A stretch of 49,900 nt of DNA, taken from NCBI RefSeq assembly GCF_003285015.1, contig NZ_QMFB01000042.1, forward strand, positions 1 through 49,900, in the 5' to 3' direction. A model generated the notes under the pieces. The model searched no databases. It saw nothing but the letters and a program-made list of their open reading frames with translations, and was not told the DNA's origin. The number at the start of each line of letters is the position of its first letter. The first letter of the stretch is position 1. Source of the stretch: Paenibacillus contaminans (lineage in GTDB: Bacteria > Bacillota > Bacilli > Paenibacillales > NBRC-103111). Position numbers and translations under genes: made by a program. This document shows, in pieces, positions 49,791 through 49,900 of the stretch.

Positions 49791-49900
49791 TGTTCGATAT
49801 ACGTTTGTTCGTTGGCGAGGCAATGGGTATAGGCTTTCAACCGCTCTTGAAATCGTGTTTCTTTGAAATTTATATTCGTTACAAAGCAAATCAGTATTTA

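Overview
The window looks like the chromosome of a spore-forming Firmicute of the Paenibacillus/Cohnella type. Supporting signs are an alpha/beta-type SASP, the sporulation membrane protein YtaF, strong AGGAGG-type ribosome binding sites, a YesMN-type two-component pair next to a CUT1 sugar ABC transporter, and moderately GC-rich genes in AT-richer spacers. No rRNA, prophage, CRISPR array or complete insertion sequence is visible. The genus is inferred from gene content and style, not from a search.

Layout. 1-1000: tRNA-Ala(GGC) on the minus strand with its promoter and terminator, a short inverted copy of the tRNA 3' end, and a spacer full of TGAGG/CCTCA repeats. 1000-7.6 kb: nrdR, a SASP gene and the minus-strand block polA-mutM-ytaF-coaE-lytic transglycosylase, much as around B. 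subtilis polA. 8-9.5 kb: a HAD-like protein and a second repeat-rich spacer. 9.5-11.8 kb: a drug-efflux pump with a divergent TetR regulator and twin operators. 11.9-20.6 kb: the phosphate region, with pstS, pstC, pstA, pstB, a MITE-like element, phoU and an EAL-CBS-GGDEF protein on the minus strand, and a divergent chemoreceptor. 20.9-27.2 kb: a SulP transporter, a second MITE copy and a SWIM/SNF2 pair. 27.3-31.8 kb: a Gfo/Idh/MocA oxidoreductase with a divergent AraC regulator, a DUF92 membrane protein and an FMN-dependent alpha-hydroxy-acid enzyme. 32-37.3 kb: phoR-phoP, a BASS-type transporter and class I fumarase. 37.6-40.7 kb: polysaccharide deacetylase, YfbR nucleotidase, a small membrane protein and DedA. 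40.8-42.9 kb: PerR-box-controlled 2-Cys peroxiredoxin and a glutaredoxin-thioredoxin reductase fusion. 43-49.8 kb: sugar ABC transporter (binding protein and two permeases) with a divergent YesM/YesN-type kinase and regulator.

How the genes work together. The clearest theme is phosphate starvation. Four promoters, for pstS, pstC, phoR and the chemoreceptor gene, each carry PHO-box hexamers at 11-bp steps followed, after exactly 31 bases, by a TAnnnT -10 hexamer. This places a methyl-accepting chemotaxis protein in the predicted PhoP regulon. A cyclic-di-GMP enzyme lies just behind phoU and may share its transcript. A second theme is peroxide defence: a consensus PerR box precedes a peroxiredoxin and a Grx-TrxR fusion whose NADPH-binding motifs look eroded.

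No wholly new defence or mobile system was recognised. The strongest candidates for new biology are the Pho-controlled chemoreceptor and c-di-GMP branch, the Grx-TrxR fusion with its missing pyridine-nucleotide motifs, a MITE inserted exactly in the pstB stop codon, and the TGAGG intergenic repeat family.
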